Below are positions 29,774 to 39,952 of a stretch of 64,000 nt of DNA, piece by piece (within the stretch, counting starts at the first letter, position 1; each line of letters begins with the position of its first letter). The translations under genes and the position numbers were made by a program. The notes below the pieces were generated by a model. It searched no databases, was not told where the DNA came from, and saw only the letters and a list, made by a program, of their open reading frames with translations. The DNA comes from Comamonadaceae bacterium (lineage in GTDB: Bacteria; Pseudomonadota; Gammaproteobacteria; Burkholderiales; Burkholderiaceae_C), in assembly GCA_027486755.1 (NCBI GenBank), contig JAIXOM010000018.1, positions 62,001-126,000 of the forward strand. The letters are read 5' to 3'.

Positions 29774-30867
29774 GTCAGACCGGTGTCCACCGTACGGCGT
29801 TCGAGCGCCATGAACTCGGCCGACTGCATCTCGTGCAGGCGGGAGGCGGTGCGCGGAAATTCGTGCGCCAATGGCCCTTCGGTATAGAGTCCCTCGGGCT
29901 GGGTCGCGGCCGAGATGATGAGTTTGACCCGCCGGTCATACAGCACATCGACCAGCCAGGTGAAGCGCCGGGCCTCCGAAGCCATGCGCACTGGCATGTG
30001 TGGCACATCGGAGAGCAATACAGTGTGAAACTGGTTGGCGATTTCCAGGTAGTCGTTGTGCGAGCGCGGCCCGCCGCAGAGCTGTCGAAAATCAAACCAG
30101 ACCACGCCGCCAGCGCGGCGGCGGGCGCGGATTTCACGCGCCTCGATCAACAGCAGCGGATCTTCGTCCTGACGCTCGGCCAGGCGTTCAAATGCAGAGC
30201 TCATGGCCGCATCAGCCTCGGGGCCGAGCGGAGACAAGTAAAGCTCCAGTTGCTCCAGCGTGCGCCTTCGGTAGTCGGTGCCGTTGTCCACATTGACGAC
30301 TTCCAGCCGCTCGTTGAGCATGGCAATGGCCGGCAGCAGCCGTTCGCGGTGCAGGCCGCCCGGGTAGAGGCCGTCGGGCGGGAAATTCGAGGTGGTCACA
30401 AAGCCCACACCGTTGTTGAACAGGGCCGCCAGCAGTCGGTGCAGGATCATGGCATCGGTGATGTCGGCCACATGGAACTCGTCAAAGCAAATCAGCTTGT
30501 AGCGCTGCGCCACCCGTTTGCCCAATTCGTCCAGGGGATTGACCGTGCCCTGCAGATCGCGCAGCTCACGGTGCACCTCGCGCATGAACTCATGAAAGTG
30601 CAAACGGGTCTTGCGCCGTATCGGCACCGCATTGAAAAAGCAATCCATCAAAAAGCTCTTGCCCCGCCCGACTCCGCCGTACATGTAAACACCACGGGGA
30701 ATCTCGGGGTTGCTGATCAGCTTTTTAAAAGCATTGGAACGCTTGGCCTTGTAGGCGGCCCATTCGCTGGCGCAGCGCTCAAGCGCCGCCACCGCCCGCA
30801 ACTGGGCGGGATCGCTTTGGTAGCCACGGCTGCGAAGCTCGGACTCGTAGGCAGCAAGGACAGACAT
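29770..30867 (-). CDS. zapE: cell division protein ZapE (AFG1-like ATPase)
   Basis: AAA-type P-loop ATPase that destabilises FtsZ polymers late in constriction in E. coli. Homologues of the Afg1/Lace1 family act on membrane proteins. The 365 residues have Walker A GGVGRGKS at 64-71 and Walker B L-I-C-F-D-E-F-H near 155-162. The segment F-V-T-T-S-N-F-P-P-D-G-L-Y near 190 is a strong family mark. Its placement after lpdA is conserved in Burkholderiales. A hairpin with a T tract separates it from lpdA, so expression may be reduced relative to the dehydrogenase genes. Confidence 0.93.
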   Translation of the reverse strand: MSVLAAYESELRSRGYQSDPAQLRAVAALERCASEWAAYKAKRSNAFKKLISNPEIPRGVYMYGGVGRGKSFLMDCFFNAVPIRRKTRLHFHEFMREVHRELRDLQGTVNPLDELGKRVAQRYKLICFDEFHVADITDAMILHRLLAALFNNGVGFVTTSNFPPDGLYPGGLHRERLLPAIAMLNERLEVVNVDNGTDYRRRTLEQLELYLSPLGPEADAAMSSAFERLAERQDEDPLLLIEAREIRARRRAGGVVWFDFRQLCGGPRSHNDYLEIANQFHTVLLSDVPHMPVRMASEARRFTWLVDVLYDRRVKLIISAATQPEGLYTEGPLAHEFPRTASRLHEMQSAEFMALERRTVDTGLT

Positions 30868-30881
30868 ATTCGTTTCAGCTC

Positions 30882-30915
30882 AAAAACAGCCAAGCCCGGG
30901 GCGGGCCCGGGCTTG
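30882..30915 (-). terminator. intrinsic terminator between lpdA and zapE
   Basis: On the minus strand, a 10-bp perfect stem (arms CAAGCCCGGG and CCCGGGCTTG at 30891-30915) with a five-base loop is followed by GCTG and then five T residues (30886-30882). This is a standard rho-independent layout, placed 64 bases after the lpdA stop and 15 bases before zapE. Another hairpin (GGCCGC-TTCG-GCGGCC, 30951-30966) lies closer to lpdA and may stop or stabilise the lpdA end. Confidence 0.7.
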
Positions 30916-30978
30916 TGACTTTACCCCCAAAGCTCAGGCCATACCGGCCTGGCCGCTTCGGCGGCCGTTCCAGTGCCC

Positions 30979-32406
30979 TCAAAAATTGAGGGTGCGCTTG
31001 TCCACGGCCAGGGCCGCTTCCTTGGTGGCTTCCGACAGGGACGGATGCGCATGGCAAATCCGTGCGATGTCCTCGGACGAGGCGCGGAACTCCATGGCCA
31101 CCACGGCCTCAGAAATCAGCTCGCTGGCCATGGGACCGACGATATGGACTCCCAAAATTTCGTCGGTCTTGGCATCGGCCAGGAACTTGACCATGCCGGT
31201 GGTGTCGCCCAGGGCCCGCGCGCGGCCGTTGGCCAAGAAGGGGAAGGTACCGGCCTTGTAGGCCACGCCATCGGCTTTGAGCTGCTGCTCGGTGCGGCCG
31301 ACCCAGGCGATCTCGGGGCTGGTGTAGATCACCCAGGGAATGGTGTTGAAGTTCACATGACCGTGCTGCCCCGCGATTCGCTCGGCCACCGCCACGCCCT
31401 CCTCCTCGGCCTTGTGTGCCAGCATGGGGCCACGCACCACGTCACCCACTGCCCAAACGCCAGGCAGGTTGGTCTTGCAGTCGGCGTCGACCACGACGGC
31501 GCCGCGCTCATCGAGCTTCAGACCCACGGCCTCGGTGTTCAGGCCTAAGGTGTTGGGCACACGTCCGATGGAGACGATCAGCTTGTCGGCTTCCAGGGTC
31601 TGCGCCTCGCCCTTGGCATTGGTGTAGGCAATGCTCACGCCCTTCTTGCCGGTCTTGACCTCACCGACCTTCACGCCCAGTTCGATCTTCAGACCCTGCT
31701 TGTCGAAAGCCTTTTTCGCTTCTTTGGCAATCTGCTCGTCGACAGCACCCAGGAAAGTCGGCAGTCCTTCGAGGATGGTGACCTCTGCACCAAGGCGGCG
31801 CCAGACCGAGCCCATCTCCAGGCCAATCACGCCTGAGCCTATCAGCGCGAGCTTTTTGGGAATGGCCTCGATGCACAGCGCGCCGTCGTTAGACAGCACC
31901 GTTTCCTCGTCAAATGGCACGCCAGGCAAGGCGCGCGCGTTCGAGCCGGTGGCGACGATGATCTGCTTGCCAACGATGCTCTCTTCAGCCTTGCCGGCCA
32001 CCTTGATCTCATAGCCGCCTTCTGCGGCCTTCACGAAGGAACCGCGGCCGTGGAAGAAGGTGACCTTGTTCTTCTTGAACAGGTACAAGATGCCATCGTT
32101 GTTCTGCTTAACAACGTTGTCCTTGCGGGCCAGCATCTTGGCCACATCCATGGACACCTTGCCGGTGCTGATGCCGTGCTCCTCGAAATGCTTGTTAGCA
32201 TGCTCGAAATGCTCGCTAGACTGCAGCAAGGCCTTGGACGGAATGCAGCCGATGTTGGTGCAGGTCCCGCCCGGTGCCGGTCCGCCGGCAGCGTTCTTCC
32301 ACTCATCGATACAAGCCACATTCATGCCCAACTGGGCTGCACGGATGGCCGCAATGTAGCCACCGGGGCCGCCGCCGATGACGATGACGTCGAATTGTTT
32401 GCTCAT
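30979..32406 (-). CDS. lpdA: dihydrolipoyl dehydrogenase (E3 of 2-oxoglutarate dehydrogenase)
   Basis: FAD disulfide oxidoreductase that re-oxidises the lipoyl group of SucB and makes NADH. With ATG 32406 the protein is 475 residues. It has the FAD motif V-I-G-G-G-P-G-G-Y near 8-16, the redox disulfide in G-G-T-C-T-N-I-G-C-I-P-S, the NAD motif I-G-S-G-V-I-G-L-E near 185, and the active-site His in C-H-A-H-P-S-L-S-E at the end. GGAAC lies just upstream; ATG 32418 would add four residues. It follows sucB in the 2-oxoglutarate dehydrogenase run and has no lipoyl domain of its own. Confidence 0.95.
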   Translation of the reverse strand: MSKQFDVIVIGGGPGGYIAAIRAAQLGMNVACIDEWKNAAGGPAPGGTCTNIGCIPSKALLQSSEHFEHANKHFEEHGISTGKVSMDVAKMLARKDNVVKQNNDGILYLFKKNKVTFFHGRGSFVKAAEGGYEIKVAGKAEESIVGKQIIVATGSNARALPGVPFDEETVLSNDGALCIEAIPKKLALIGSGVIGLEMGSVWRRLGAEVTILEGLPTFLGAVDEQIAKEAKKAFDKQGLKIELGVKVGEVKTGKKGVSIAYTNAKGEAQTLEADKLIVSIGRVPNTLGLNTEAVGLKLDERGAVVVDADCKTNLPGVWAVGDVVRGPMLAHKAEEEGVAVAERIAGQHGHVNFNTIPWVIYTSPEIAWVGRTEQQLKADGVAYKAGTFPFLANGRARALGDTTGMVKFLADAKTDEILGVHIVGPMASELISEAVVAMEFRASSEDIARICHAHPSLSEATKEAALAVDKRTLNF

Positions 32407-32463
32407 GGTGTGTTCCATTTGTTGACTTCACGCCCTCCCCCTCTGGGGGAGGGAGAAGGGCGG

Positions 32464-33729
<1,266 letters not shown>

Positions 33730-33783
33730 ATGAGGGTCTCTGTATGACTTGAACGCTAGGTTGTTGGTTTCGATCCAGGCGGA

Positions 33784-36651
33784 TCACTTGGACAGCACAA
33801 AGCCCTTGAGCTTGCCGAAAGCTGCTTCAATGAGCGCCTTTTGCTGGTCCTGATGCAGGTGCGAGTAGCCCACCGCTGGCGAAGCCGAGGCAGCGCGGCC
33901 GGCATAGCCCAGGCGCTGGCCCTCGTGCATGTTCTCGTGCAGGTTGTGCTGGATGAAGAACCAGGCGCCCTGGTTTTGCGGCTCGTCTTGGCACCAGACC
34001 AGCTCGGTGGCGTTCGGGTACTTCTTGAGCTCAGCAGCGAAGGCCTTGTGCGGGAAGGGGTAAAGCTGCTCGACGCGGATGATGGCCACGTCGTCGGAGC
34101 CCTTGTCCTCACGCTTTTTCATCAGGTCGTAGTAGACCTTGCCTGAGCAAGCGATCACGCGCTTGACCTTCTCGCCCTTGATCTCCTTGGTCTCGCCAAT
34201 GACGGTCTGAAAGCTGCCCTTGATGAATTCGGTGATCGGCGAGGTGGCATCCTTGTTGCGCAACAGAGACTTGGGCGTGAAGATGATCAAGGGCTTGCGC
34301 AGGTTGCGCACCATCTGGCGGCGCAGCACATGGAAAATCTGGCTGGCCGTGGTCGGCTGCACGATTTGCATATTGGTATCAGCCGCCAGTTGCATAAAGC
34401 GCTCGACGCGGGCCGAGCTGTGCTCGGGGCCCTGGCCTTCGTAGCCGTGCGGCAGCATCAGGGTGATGCCGTTGACACGGCCCCACTTGACCTCACCGGA
34501 GGCGATGAACTGGTCAATCACCACCTGCGCGCCGTTGGCAAAGTCACCGAACTGCGCCTCCCAGATCACCAGGGTGTTGGGGTCGTTGGATGCGTAGCCG
34601 TACTCGTAGGCCAGCACCGCCTCCTCCGACAGGATGGAGTCGATCACCATGAACGGCGCCTGATTGTCGGCCACGTTCTCCAGCGGCACATAGGTGCCGG
34701 TGTCCCACTTCTCACGGTTCTGGTCGTGAATCACCGCATGGCGGTGGGTGAAGGTGCCGCGACCGCAGTCCTCCCCCGACAGACGCACCGGATAGCCCGA
34801 AGCCACCAGCGAGGCAAAGGCCATGTGCTCGCCCATGCCCCAGTCCACATTGATATCGCCCCGGCCCATGGCCGCACGGTCGTCATAGACCTTTTTGACC
34901 AATTGGTGCGGCGTCACCGAGGGCGGGATGGTGGTGATCTTCTCGGCCAGGCGTTTCCACTCTGCCAGGGGAACGGCGGTGTCGCCCGCATCGGTCCACT
35001 TTTTGCCCAGGAAGGGCGACCAATCAACCGCATATTTGCTCTTGAAGTTGGTCAGCACCGGATCGACCGTGTGCTTGCCCGCGTCCATGGCGGCCCGGTA
35101 GGCTTTGACCATGTCGTCGCCCAAGGAAGCTCCAAGGCCTTGCGCAGCCAACTTGTCGGCATACAGCCTGCGGGTACCCGGATGCTGGGCAATCTTTTTG
35201 TACATCAGCGGCTGGGTCAGACTCGGGGTGTCCTGCTCGTTGTGACCGAGCTTCCTGAAGCAGGTGATGTCAACCACCACATCCTGAGCGAAGCTCATAC
35301 GGTACTCGAGGGCCAGTTGGGTGGCCAGCACCACCGCCTCTGGATCGTCGCCGTTGACATGCAGCACCGGGGCCTCGACCATCTTGACGATGTCGGTGCA
35401 GAACACGGTCGAGCGCATATCGCGCGGATCGGAGGTGGTAAAGCCGATCTGGTTGTTGATGATGATGTGCACCGTGCCACCGGTGGCATACCCCCGGGTC
35501 TGGGCCAGCGCCAGGGTTTCCTGGTTGACGCCCTGGCCGCCAAAAGCGGCATCGCCGTGCACCAGCACCGGCAGCACCTGCTTGCCCTTGGGATCGCCCC
35601 TGCGGTCCATGCGGGCCCTGACCGAGCCCTCGACCACCGGGTTGACGATTTCCAGGTGCGAAGGATTGAAAGCCAGGCTCAAGTGGACCGGGCCACCGGG
35701 GGTGGTGACATCGGAGGAAAAGCCCTGGTGGTACTTGACGTCACCGGCCGGCAGGTCTTCCGGAGCGGTATGGTCGAACTCGGCAAACAGATCGCCGGGC
35801 ATCTTGCCCAGGGTGTTGACCAGCACATTGAGGCGGCCGCGGTGGGCCATGCCAATGACGATTTCCTGCACGCCCTGCGCGCCGGCTTGCTGAATCAGCT
35901 CGTCCATGGCGGCAATGAAGCTCTCGCCGCCTTCGAGCGAAAAACGCTTCTGACCCACATACTTGGTGTGCAGGTAGCGCTCCAGGCCTTCGGCCGCCGT
36001 CAGGCGATCGAGGATGTGTTTTTTCTTCTCGACATCAAAAACTGGTTTGCTGCGGATGGCTTCTAGCTTTTGCTGCCACCAGCGTTTTTGACCCAGGTCG
36101 GTGGTGTACATGTACTCCACACCCAGGGTGCCGCAATAGGTCTCGCGCAGCGCGTTCATCAGCTCGCGCAGGCTCATGCGGTCTTTGCCAAAGAAAGTGT
36201 TGCTGATGTCGAACACCGTTTCCTGGTCGGCATCGGTGAAGCCGTAAAACGAGGGTTCCAACTCAGGAATAGGGGGGCGTTCTGCACGCTTGAGCGGGTC
36301 CAGATCGGCCCAGCGCTGGCCTACGTTGCGATAGGCGGCAATCAACTGCTGAACGGCGGTGCGCTTGCGACCCATCTCGGCGTCGGCGCTGGCCATGACC
36401 ACCCGGGTGCCGCCTTGCTTGGCCCGCTCGGCAAAGGCATTGACCACCGGCAGGTGCGGCACATCCTTGGCCTGACTGCCGTCGACGGCGGGAACATGCT
36501 GGAGGGCGTCGAAGTAATCGCGCCAATTGTCGGGAACGCTGCCTGGGTTGGCCAGGTAGTTCTCGTACATCTCCTCAACATAGGGCGCATTGCCGCCGAA
36601 GAGATAGGTATTGCCTTGATAGGCGGCGTAGACGGACGTAGTCTCGCTCAT
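33784..36651 (-). CDS. sucA: 2-oxoglutarate dehydrogenase E1 component
   Basis: Thiamine-diphosphate decarboxylase that commits 2-oxoglutarate to succinyl-CoA in the TCA cycle. The 955 residues begin with the E2-binding helix region (Y-L-F-G-G-N-A-P-Y-V-E-E-M-Y). The ThDP/Mg site is seen in H-G-D-A-A-F-G-G-Q-G near 375-385 and I-N-N-Q-I-G-F-T-T near 410. The second ThDP domain holds G-E-D-C-G-R-G-T-F-T-H-R-H. The length is standard. GGAGG lies ten bases before the ATG. A palindrome sits in the leader at 36667-36683. It leads the sucA-sucB-lpdA transcript. Confidence 0.97.
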   Translation of the reverse strand: MSETTSVYAAYQGNTYLFGGNAPYVEEMYENYLANPGSVPDNWRDYFDALQHVPAVDGSQAKDVPHLPVVNAFAERAKQGGTRVVMASADAEMGRKRTAVQQLIAAYRNVGQRWADLDPLKRAERPPIPELEPSFYGFTDADQETVFDISNTFFGKDRMSLRELMNALRETYCGTLGVEYMYTTDLGQKRWWQQKLEAIRSKPVFDVEKKKHILDRLTAAEGLERYLHTKYVGQKRFSLEGGESFIAAMDELIQQAGAQGVQEIVIGMAHRGRLNVLVNTLGKMPGDLFAEFDHTAPEDLPAGDVKYHQGFSSDVTTPGGPVHLSLAFNPSHLEIVNPVVEGSVRARMDRRGDPKGKQVLPVLVHGDAAFGGQGVNQETLALAQTRGYATGGTVHIIINNQIGFTTSDPRDMRSTVFCTDIVKMVEAPVLHVNGDDPEAVVLATQLALEYRMSFAQDVVVDITCFRKLGHNEQDTPSLTQPLMYKKIAQHPGTRRLYADKLAAQGLGASLGDDMVKAYRAAMDAGKHTVDPVLTNFKSKYAVDWSPFLGKKWTDAGDTAVPLAEWKRLAEKITTIPPSVTPHQLVKKVYDDRAAMGRGDINVDWGMGEHMAFASLVASGYPVRLSGEDCGRGTFTHRHAVIHDQNREKWDTGTYVPLENVADNQAPFMVIDSILSEEAVLAYEYGYASNDPNTLVIWEAQFGDFANGAQVVIDQFIASGEVKWGRVNGITLMLPHGYEGQGPEHSSARVERFMQLAADTNMQIVQPTTASQIFHVLRRQMVRNLRKPLIIFTPKSLLRNKDATSPITEFIKGSFQTVIGETKEIKGEKVKRVIACSGKVYYDLMKKREDKGSDDVAIIRVEQLYPFPHKAFAAELKKYPNATELVWCQDEPQNQGAWFFIQHNLHENMHEGQRLGYAGRAASASPAVGYSHLHQDQQKALIEAAFGKLKGFVLSK

Positions 36652-36666
36652 GATTCGCTGACCTCC

Positions 36667-36683
36667 GTTCCCCTGCAGGGAAC
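36667..36683. repeat. palindrome in the sucA leader
   Basis: Arms GTTCCC and GGGAAC flank CTGCA, so the 17 bases form a short stem-loop directly upstream of the sucA GGAGG site and 16-32 bases from the ATG. It could be a protein-binding site or an RNA hairpin that changes ribosome access. No regulator can be named. The surrounding 276-base gap (36652-36927) must also hold the sucA promoter; the best -10 on the minus strand is TACAAT near 36781-36786, with no good -35. Confidence 0.4.
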
Positions 36684-36927
36684 ATTAGCTGGTTAAAAAC
36701 ACCTTCCGCGGCACGGCTAAACCGGTTGGCGGATGCGACTGTGGCTTAGGAAGGACCTGTTGCAGACACGTTGCAAAGCGCATTGTAGCGAGCCGATGTT
36801 GACGCGGGGATGACGAATGAGGAGTCCATCAGCCCACGGAAGCCATCAATCCCTCGGTGAATACCCTAGGATCATCGGACTACAAGTCAGGAGCTGGGCT
36901 AGGGAGTTGACGCCCCCTGCCCGGCTT

Positions 36928-38850
36928 TCAACTGGCCAGCCGCTGGCGGATCTGCTCCAGCGAGGAGGCATCGTCCAGTGTGGTCAAGTCGCCAGGATCA
37001 CGACCTTCGCAGACCGCCTGGATGGCGCGGCGCAGCAGCTTGCCGCTGCGGGTCTTGGGCAGAACGGTCACAAAGCGCACCCGAGCCGGGCGGGCCACGG
37101 CGCCCAGGTCGCCGTCCACGCGCTTCATGATCTCGCCCTCGAGCTTCATACTGGCCTGGGCGTCACCGGCAAGGGAGGCGTCCTTGAGCACGGCAAAAGC
37201 CATGGCGACCTGGCCCTTGAGCTGATCGGCCACACCGACCACCGCCACCTCGGCCACCATCGGGTGGCCAGAAATGCTCTCTTCAATTTCCCGGGTTCCC
37301 AGGCGGTGGCCGGCGACGTTGATCACGTCGTCGGTGCGGCCCAGAATGAAGAAATAGCCGTCGGCATCGCGTATGCCCCAGTCGAAGGTGCTGTAGACCA
37401 TCTTGCCCGGCACGCTTTGCCAATAGGTCTTGAGGTAGCGCGCGTCGTCGCGCCAGACGGTCTGCATGAAGCCCGGCGGTGTCGGCCCCTCAATGCAGAC
37501 CACGCCTTTCTGATTGGGCTCGGTCAGCTCCTCCCCAGTGGCCTCGTGCAGCAGCTTGACCTTGTAGCCATACATGGCGATGCCAGGGCTGCCAAAGCGC
37601 GGCTCCTTAGGCTCGACCGCATTGGCCAGCGTGAGGATGGGCCAGCCGGACTCGGTTTGCCAGTAGTTGTCAATGATGGGGACCTGCAGACCTTCGCTGA
37701 TCCAGCGGGCGGTAGGCTCGTCCAGAGGCTCGCCGGCCAGAAACAGGGCGCGCAGCGAGCTCAGATCGTGCTTTTTGAGCAGCGCCGGGTCCTGCTTCTT
37801 GAGCACACGCACCGCAGTGGGGGCGCTGAACATGGCGGTGACCTTGTATTTTTCCACCAGCTGCCACCAGATCGCGCCATTGGGCTGACCGTCGAGCCCC
37901 TGCGTCGGTAAGCCTTCGTACATGATGGTGGCCATGCCGGCAATCAGCGGCCCGTAAATGATGTAGCTGTGCCCGACCACCCAGCCGATATCGCTGGTCG
38001 AGAAGTAGGTTTCACCGGCGCGGCCGTCGAAGATGTGCTTCATCGACGCTGCCAGCGCCACCGCATAGCCGCCTGTATCGCGCTGCACCCCCTTAGGCTT
38101 GCCGGTGGTGCCGCTGGTGTAGATGGTGTAGCTGATATCGGTGCTGTCCATGGACTCGCAAGCCACCGGGGTATTGAGGTGCTGCTCGCGCAACTGGGCC
38201 CACAGGTGATCCCGGCCGGGCACCAGATCCATAGTGGCCAGCCCGCGATCGGCCAGCAGCACCGCCTGCGGCTGGTGTGAAGATAGGCGGATGGCCTCGT
38301 CCAGCAAAGGCTTGTAGGCAATGGCCTTGCCGCCGCGCGAACCACCGTCGGCGCTCACGATCAGCTTGGGCTCGGCGTCCTCGATGCGCGAGGCCAGCGA
38401 GCCGCTGGCAAAACCGCCGAAGACCACACAGTGGATCGCGCCAATTCGGGCGCAAGCCAGCATGGCAAAAGCCGCCTCGGCGATCATGGGCATGTAGATC
38501 AGCACCCGGTCGCCCTTGACCACGCCGAGGGCGAGCAACACCGCAGCCATGCGCTGTACCTCGGCATGCAGTTGCTCGAAGCTGTAGACCCGCTCGCTGC
38601 CGGTCTCGGTCGACACCGCAATCAGCGCACTCTGCTGCGCCCGCTGCTTGAGGTGCCGGTCAAGCGCGTTGTGGCACAAATTGAGCTTACCGCCCTCAAA
38701 CCATTGGGCGAAGGGCGGGTTGTCCCAGTTGCAAACCCGCTGGGGCGCTGAAAACCAGTCAATCAGGCCAGCCTGCTCGGCCCAGAAGGCATCAGGTTGC
38801 TCTATGGAATGCCGGTAGAAGTCGGCGTAGCTCTGGGCGGGCTGGCTCAT
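36928..38850 (-). CDS. prpE: propionyl-CoA synthetase
   Basis: AMP-forming acyl-CoA ligase that activates propionate, and in some bacteria acrylate or 3-hydroxypropionate. The 640 residues have the acetyl-CoA-synthetase N-terminal domain (Y-A-D-F-Y-R-H-S-I near 9), the P-loop Y-T-S-G-T-T-G-K-P-K-G-V, and the adenylate motif Y-W-Q-T-E-S-G-W-P. The acetylatable lysine lies in T-R-S-G-K-L-L-R-R near the end. GGAG lies eight bases before ATG 38850. It follows acuI by 21 bases on the same strand. No prpB, prpC or prpD methylcitrate genes are near, so propionyl-CoA is used elsewhere. Confidence 0.92.
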   Translation of the reverse strand: MSQPAQSYADFYRHSIEQPDAFWAEQAGLIDWFSAPQRVCNWDNPPFAQWFEGGKLNLCHNALDRHLKQRAQQSALIAVSTETGSERVYSFEQLHAEVQRMAAVLLALGVVKGDRVLIYMPMIAEAAFAMLACARIGAIHCVVFGGFASGSLASRIEDAEPKLIVSADGGSRGGKAIAYKPLLDEAIRLSSHQPQAVLLADRGLATMDLVPGRDHLWAQLREQHLNTPVACESMDSTDISYTIYTSGTTGKPKGVQRDTGGYAVALAASMKHIFDGRAGETYFSTSDIGWVVGHSYIIYGPLIAGMATIMYEGLPTQGLDGQPNGAIWWQLVEKYKVTAMFSAPTAVRVLKKQDPALLKKHDLSSLRALFLAGEPLDEPTARWISEGLQVPIIDNYWQTESGWPILTLANAVEPKEPRFGSPGIAMYGYKVKLLHEATGEELTEPNQKGVVCIEGPTPPGFMQTVWRDDARYLKTYWQSVPGKMVYSTFDWGIRDADGYFFILGRTDDVINVAGHRLGTREIEESISGHPMVAEVAVVGVADQLKGQVAMAFAVLKDASLAGDAQASMKLEGEIMKRVDGDLGAVARPARVRFVTVLPKTRSGKLLRRAIQAVCEGRDPGDLTTLDDASSLEQIRQRLAS

Positions 38851-38871
38851 CAACAGTCTCCGAAAGGAAAA

Positions 38872-39849
38872 TCAAATCTTGACGACGATACGCCCGCGCA
38901 CCTGGCCGGCCATCAAGGCCTGGGCCTGATCGACGGCCTGATCGAGGGAAATCTCAGTGATCATGCTCTCGAGCTTGGCGTGGTCGAGATCACGGGCCAG
39001 GCGCTGCCAGGCCTGCTGACGCCTTGCCAGCGGAGCCATGACACTGTCGATGCCGATCAGGCTGATGCCGCGCAAAATGAAGGGCATGACAGTGGCCGGG
39101 AAATCCACGCCCTGGGCCAGACCGCAGGCGGCCACCACGCCGCCATAGCGGGTCTGAGCGCAGGCATTGGCCAGGGTGTGGGAGCCCACCGCATCGACGA
39201 CCGCCGACCAGCGCTCTTTTTGCAAGGGCTTGCCCGGGGCTGACAGGCTGGCACGGTCGATCACGCTGGCCGCGCCCAGGTGCTGCAAATAGGCCTGCTG
39301 ATCGCCTTTGCCCGTAGCCGCCACCACGGTGTAGCCTAGCGCGGCCAGCAAGGCCACGGCGATGCTGCCGACCCCGCCGGTGGCGCCGGTGACCAGCACC
39401 TCGCCATCGCCCGGCTTCAGGCCATGGTCCTCCAGGGCCATCACGCAGAGCATGGCGGTGTAGCCGGCCGTGCCTATGGCCATGGCCTGGCGGGTGCTCA
39501 GGCCTGCGGGTAATTTGACCAGCCACTGCCCCTGCAGGCTCGCACGCTCGGCCAGCAAGCCCCAGCGGGTCTCGCCCAGGCCCCAGCCGTTGTGGATGAA
39601 GCGCTCGCCGGCTTGCCAATCGGGGTGGGTGGACGACAGCACCACACCAGCCCCGTCGATGCCAGCGACCATGGGCCAGCTGCGCACCACCGGACTTTTC
39701 TGGGTGATGGCCAGGCCGTCCTTGTAATTGAGGGTGGAGTATTCCACCCGCACCTGCACGTCGCCGGGCGGCAAGGCGGCTTCGTCCAGGGCCAGCACGC
39801 CGGCGCTGAACACATCATCCTGTTTGCTCAGTTGCAAAGCCTTGAACAT
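38872..39849 (-). CDS. acuI: acrylyl-CoA reductase (NADPH), AcuI/YhdH-type MDR
   Basis: Zinc-free medium-chain dehydrogenase that reduces toxic acrylyl-CoA to propionyl-CoA. The 325 residues show the family marks Y-S-T-L-N-Y-K-D-G-L-A near 38-48, G-I-D-G-A-G-V-V, the nucleotide loop T-G-A-T-G-G-V-G-S-I-A near 154-164, and the C-terminal R-G-R-I-V-V-K. The lack of zinc cysteines and the N-Y-K-D-G motif place it with AcuI/YhdH. AAGGAGA precedes the ATG. The prpE gene follows at once, so the two products probably act in one pathway of C3-CoA metabolism. Confidence 0.88.
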   Translation of the reverse strand: MFKALQLSKQDDVFSAGVLALDEAALPPGDVQVRVEYSTLNYKDGLAITQKSPVVRSWPMVAGIDGAGVVLSSTHPDWQAGERFIHNGWGLGETRWGLLAERASLQGQWLVKLPAGLSTRQAMAIGTAGYTAMLCVMALEDHGLKPGDGEVLVTGATGGVGSIAVALLAALGYTVVAATGKGDQQAYLQHLGAASVIDRASLSAPGKPLQKERWSAVVDAVGSHTLANACAQTRYGGVVAACGLAQGVDFPATVMPFILRGISLIGIDSVMAPLARRQQAWQRLARDLDHAKLESMITEISLDQAVDQAQALMAGQVRGRIVVKI

Positions 39850-39952
39850 GGGCTGTCTCCTTCTGCTTGAGCAGATTATTTTTCAGAACTCTCGAACCGA
39901 GCCGGATTATCAGGAAGGGTCTTGCGGCAATCTGACGGCCTGCCCATTAGCC

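Noticed and set aside
34330-36066. 578-codon plus-strand frame
   Set aside because: It lies wholly antisense to sucA, which has full family motifs. GC-rich codon use keeps the opposite strand open; the product has no recognisable domain.
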